6,057 nucleotides of DNA from contig CAMLQS010000313.1 of assembly GCA_946482165.1 (NCBI GenBank), positions 1 through 6,057 on the forward strand, read 5' to 3'. Shown here piece by piece: positions 4,136 to 6,057 of the stretch (position 1 is the first letter of the stretch; every line of letters begins with the position of its first letter). The translations under genes and the position numbers were made by a program. The notes under the pieces were generated by a model. That model ran no database searches, had not been told where the DNA came from, and was given only the letters and a program-made list of their open reading frames with translations. The DNA comes from an uncultured Verrucomicrobiota bacterium (lineage in GTDB: Bacteria > Verrucomicrobiota > Verrucomicrobiae > Opitutales > Opitutaceae).

Positions 4136-6057
4136 TCACCCCACCCAGGCGCGGGCGTTGCGGAAGAGGCGCATCCAGGGAGCGTCCTCCTTGCCGCGCC
4201 ACGCAGGCGGGACATGGCTCTGCTGCACCACGCGGAAGACGCGCTCGGGGTGCGGCATAAGGATCGTCACGCGGCCGTCGCGGGTCGTGATCGCCGTAGT
4301 GCCGTGAGGACTGCCGTTCGGGTTGAGCGGGTAGTGCTCCGTCGGGCGGTGGTGGTTGTCCACGTAGCGCGCGGCGACGAGGCCGGAGTTGGAGAACCGG
4401 AGCGCGGCGTCGGCCGAAGGGAACTCGGTGAAGCCCTCGCCGTGCGCGACGGCGATCGGGATCACGCTGCCCTCCATGCCGGCGAAGAGCACGCTGGGGC
4501 TCTTCTCGATGAGGAGCGAAGCCACGCGGGCCTCGAAGCGCTCGCTCTGGTTTTGCACGAAGCGCGGCCAGCCCTCGGCGCCGGGAATGATCGAGTGCAG
4601 GTTGCTCATCATCTGGCAGCCGTTGCACACGCCGAGCGCGAAGGTGTCGGGTCGCGCGAAGAAGGCGGAGAACTCGTCGCGGCCGCGCGGGTTGAAGAGA
4701 ACGCTCTTGGCCCAGCCTTCGCCGGCGCCGAGGACGTCGCCGTAGGAGAAGCCGCCGCAGGCCACGAGGCCGCGGAAATCCTTGAGCGAAACGCGACCGC
4801 TGAGGACGTCGGTCATGTGGACGTCGACCGCCTTGAAGCCGGCGCGGGTGAAGGCCGCCGCCATCTCGACTTCGCCGTTCACGCCCTGCTCGCGGAGAAT
4901 AGCCATCGAGGGACGATTTTTAACCACGAAGGGCACGGAGAGCACAGAGGAGTCGGAAGCGTTCTTCTTCTGAACCTCGGCTTGGTTCTCCGTGTTCTCC
5001 GTGGTTCCAAAATCAAAGGTGATCTTGGGATTTATGCCGGGATTCGCACGGTCGAGCCGGAGTTGCTGCTCTTCGTCGGCGCACCTCGGGTTGTCGCGCA
5101 GCGAAGCCATGCGGAAGGTGACGTCGCTCCACACGGCGCGCAGGCCGGAGAGGCTTTCGTTGAGCAGCTCGCGGCCGCCTTGGCGGACGATGAACGCGTG
5201 ATGCGAGTTGAGCTGGCCGATCTGCGAGACGCAGGTCTTGAGACCGTTGGCACGGAGCACGCCGGAGACGTCGTCGAGATCGTCGGAGCGGATCTGAATG
5301 ACGGCGCCGAGCTCCTCGGAGAAGAGCGCGGCGAAAGCGTCGGCCGTGGTGGGCAAATCGAGTGTCACGCCGACGTGGCCGGCAAAAGCCATCTCTACCG
5401 CGGTGGCGAAGAGGCCGCCGTCGGAGCGATCGTGGTAGGCGAGGATTTTGCCCTCGCGGCCGAGCTGCTGGATCGCATTCCAAAAGCCCTTGAGCTGAGC
5501 GGGGCTGTCCACGTCGGCGGGAGCCTGGCCGGTCTGGTTGACGACTTGGGCGAGGATGGAACCGCCGAGGCGATTCTTGCCGCCGCCGAGGTCGACAAGG
5601 AGGAGGACGGTGTCCCCGATTTTTTGAACCACGGAGGGCACGGAGATCACGGAGGACGCGGAAGAGTTTTTCTTCTGAACCTCGGCTTGGTTCTCCGTGT
5701 TCTCCGTGGTTGAAACGGTTTGGTCGTATTGCAGCTGCGGCGTGAGCGACTGGCGGATGTCGACGACGGGAGCAAAGGCCGAGATGATGAGCGACATCGG
5801 CGCGGTGACGCGTTTCTGCGCGCCGGTCTGCTGGTCTTTCCAGACCGTGGACATGCTCATCGAGTCCTTGCCGACGGGAATGGTGATGCCAAGGGCCGGG
5901 CAGAGTTCCATGCCGACGGCTTGCACGGCGGCGTAGAGGTCGGCGCCGTCGCCGGGGATGGCGGGCGCGGCCATCCAGTTGGCCGAGAGGTTGACCTTGC
6001 CAAGGTCGCCGATCTGGGCGGCGGCGAGATTGGTCAACGCCTCGCCGACGGCGAGGC
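4136..6057 (-). CDS. purL: Phosphoribosylformylglycinamidine (FGAM) synthase, C-terminal half, with two in-frame repeat insertions
   Basis: This enzyme makes FGAM from FGAR, ATP and glutamine in de novo purine synthesis (EC 6.3.5.3). The visible 639 codons are the C-terminal half of the large (~1,300 aa) fused PurL; the 5' part lies beyond the right edge. The synthetase region shows LAVGEALTNLAAAQIGD, KLSANWMA-like NLSANWMA, PVGKDSMSM and YHDRSDGG. The glutaminase domain (from ~residue 382) has ILREQGVN, VACGGFSYGDVLGAGEGWAK, the nucleophile in GVCNGCQMMSN (Cys477, codon 4627-4625), and MPHPERVFR with His602 and Glu604 of the catalytic triad. Everything needed for activity in this half is intact and there is no frameshift. 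Two segments, residues 116-143 and 351-378, are translations of an 85-bp repeat and have no counterpart in E. coli PurL as I recall it. The first is in a loop between LTPQL and LLLVDLG; the second is in the linker before the glutaminase domain. A COG4637-like ATPase gene follows after 36 bp. Confidence 0.96.
   Translation of the reverse strand, partial: LAVGEALTNLAAAQIGDLGKVNLSANWMAAPAIPGDGADLYAAVQAVGMELCPALGITIPVGKDSMSMSTVWKDQQTGAQKRVTAPMSLIISAFAPVVDIRQSLTPQLQYDQTVSTTENTENQAEVQKKNSSASSVISVPSVVQKIGDTVLLLVDLGGGKNRLGGSILAQVVNQTGQAPADVDSPAQLKGFWNAIQQLGREGKILAYHDRSDGGLFATAVEMAFAGHVGVTLDLPTTADAFAALFSEELGAVIQIRSDDLDDVSGVLRANGLKTCVSQIGQLNSHHAFIVRQGGRELLNESLSGLRAVWSDVTFRMASLRDNPRCADEEQQLRLDRANPGINPKITFDFGTTENTENQAEVQKKNASDSSVLSVPFVVKNRPSMAILREQGVNGEVEMAAAFTRAGFKAVDVHMTDVLSGRVSLKDFRGLVACGGFSYGDVLGAGEGWAKSVLFNPRGRDEFSAFFARPDTFALGVCNGCQMMSNLHSIIPGAEGWPRFVQNQSERFEARVASLLIEKSPSVLFAGMEGSVIPIAVAHGEGFTEFPSADAALRFSNSGLVAARYVDNHHRPTEHYPLNPNGSPHGTTAITTRDGRVTILMPHPERVFRVVQQSHVPPAWRGKEDAPWMRLFRNARAWVG
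4922..5006 (-). repeat. 85-bp palindromic repeat inside purL, copy A (linker before the glutaminase domain)
   Basis: On the plus strand the copy begins AACCACGAAGGGCACGGAGA and ends TCTCCGTGTTCTCCGTGGTT. These ends are inverted repeats matching at 17 of 20 positions. The left arm is three degenerate 9-mers of CACGGAGNN type. Read as purL it gives 28 residues starting TTENTENQAEVQKKN and ending SVPFVV, with no stop. Flanking GATTTT (left) and AAAATC (right) extend the palindrome. It is 78/85 identical to copy B, in the same orientation and codon phase. Confidence 0.92.
5627..5711 (-). repeat. 85-bp palindromic repeat inside purL, copy B (synthetase-region loop)
   Basis: This copy has the same length and phase as copy A. 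On the plus strand it starts with three clean 9-mers (CACGGAGGG, CACGGAGAT, CACGGAGGA at 5630-5656). Its ends are inverted repeats matching at 18 of 20 positions. It encodes 28 residues beginning TTENTENQAEVQKKN and ending SVPSVV. A T-run preceded by CGA lies just outside its left end (5619-5625), as it does beside copy A, so that tract may belong to the element. TTGAA occurs at both junctions (5624-5628 and 5710-5714), a weak candidate for a target duplication. Confidence 0.92.

Noticed and set aside
5630..5656. Short tandem 9-mers as a CRISPR-like array
   Set aside because: There are only three contiguous units without spacers. They form one arm of an inverted-repeat element inside a coding gene.
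4214..5713. Long plus-strand open frame (499 codons) opposite purL
   Set aside because: It is antisense to a clearly conserved enzyme and has no recognisable domain. Its NHEGHGEHRG / NHGGHGDHGG segments are just the purL repeats read on the other strand.

Overview
This is a GC-rich bacterial window with tightly packed genes. It holds six protein-coding genes, two of them cut by the window edges, and no RNA genes. The taxon cannot be fixed from the sequence alone. A Verrucomicrobiota (Opitutaceae-like) source is my best guess. It rests on high GC, a large fused-type PurL, starts without clear Shine-Dalgarno sites, and dispersed palindromic repeats of the 'CACGGAGNN' and 'GGACAGGCG-GGA-CGCCTGTCC' kinds, which I associate with that group from memory.

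Left part (1-950): a DsrE-family gene (minus strand, partial) and a TetR-family regulator (plus strand) are divergent. The ~134 bp between them holds two palindromic operator-like sites, one perfect (10-bp arms) and one degenerate, with centres 34 bp apart. This is the classic layout of a TetR repressor controlling itself and its divergent neighbour.

Middle (951-2974): murI (glutamate racemase, cell-wall D-glutamate supply) is followed on the same strand by an orphan ParB/StrR-like DNA-binding protein whose two halves are joined by a polyglycine linker. After it, an ~85 bp element made of consecutive hairpins fills the gap between convergent genes and stops one base short of the next gene's stop codon.

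Right part (2975-6057, minus strand): purL (FGAM synthase, C-terminal half plus glutaminase domain, 5' end outside the window) is followed 36 bp later by a COG4637-like predicted ATPase, probably co-transcribed with it. The most striking signal is inside purL. Two 85-bp copies of one palindromic repeat (78/85 identical) sit in the same orientation and reading phase. Each encodes the same kind of 28-residue polar peptide. One copy lies in a loop of the synthetase region and the other in the linker before the glutaminase domain. This resembles the in-frame palindromic elements known from Rickettsia, here in an essential purine-biosynthesis enzyme.
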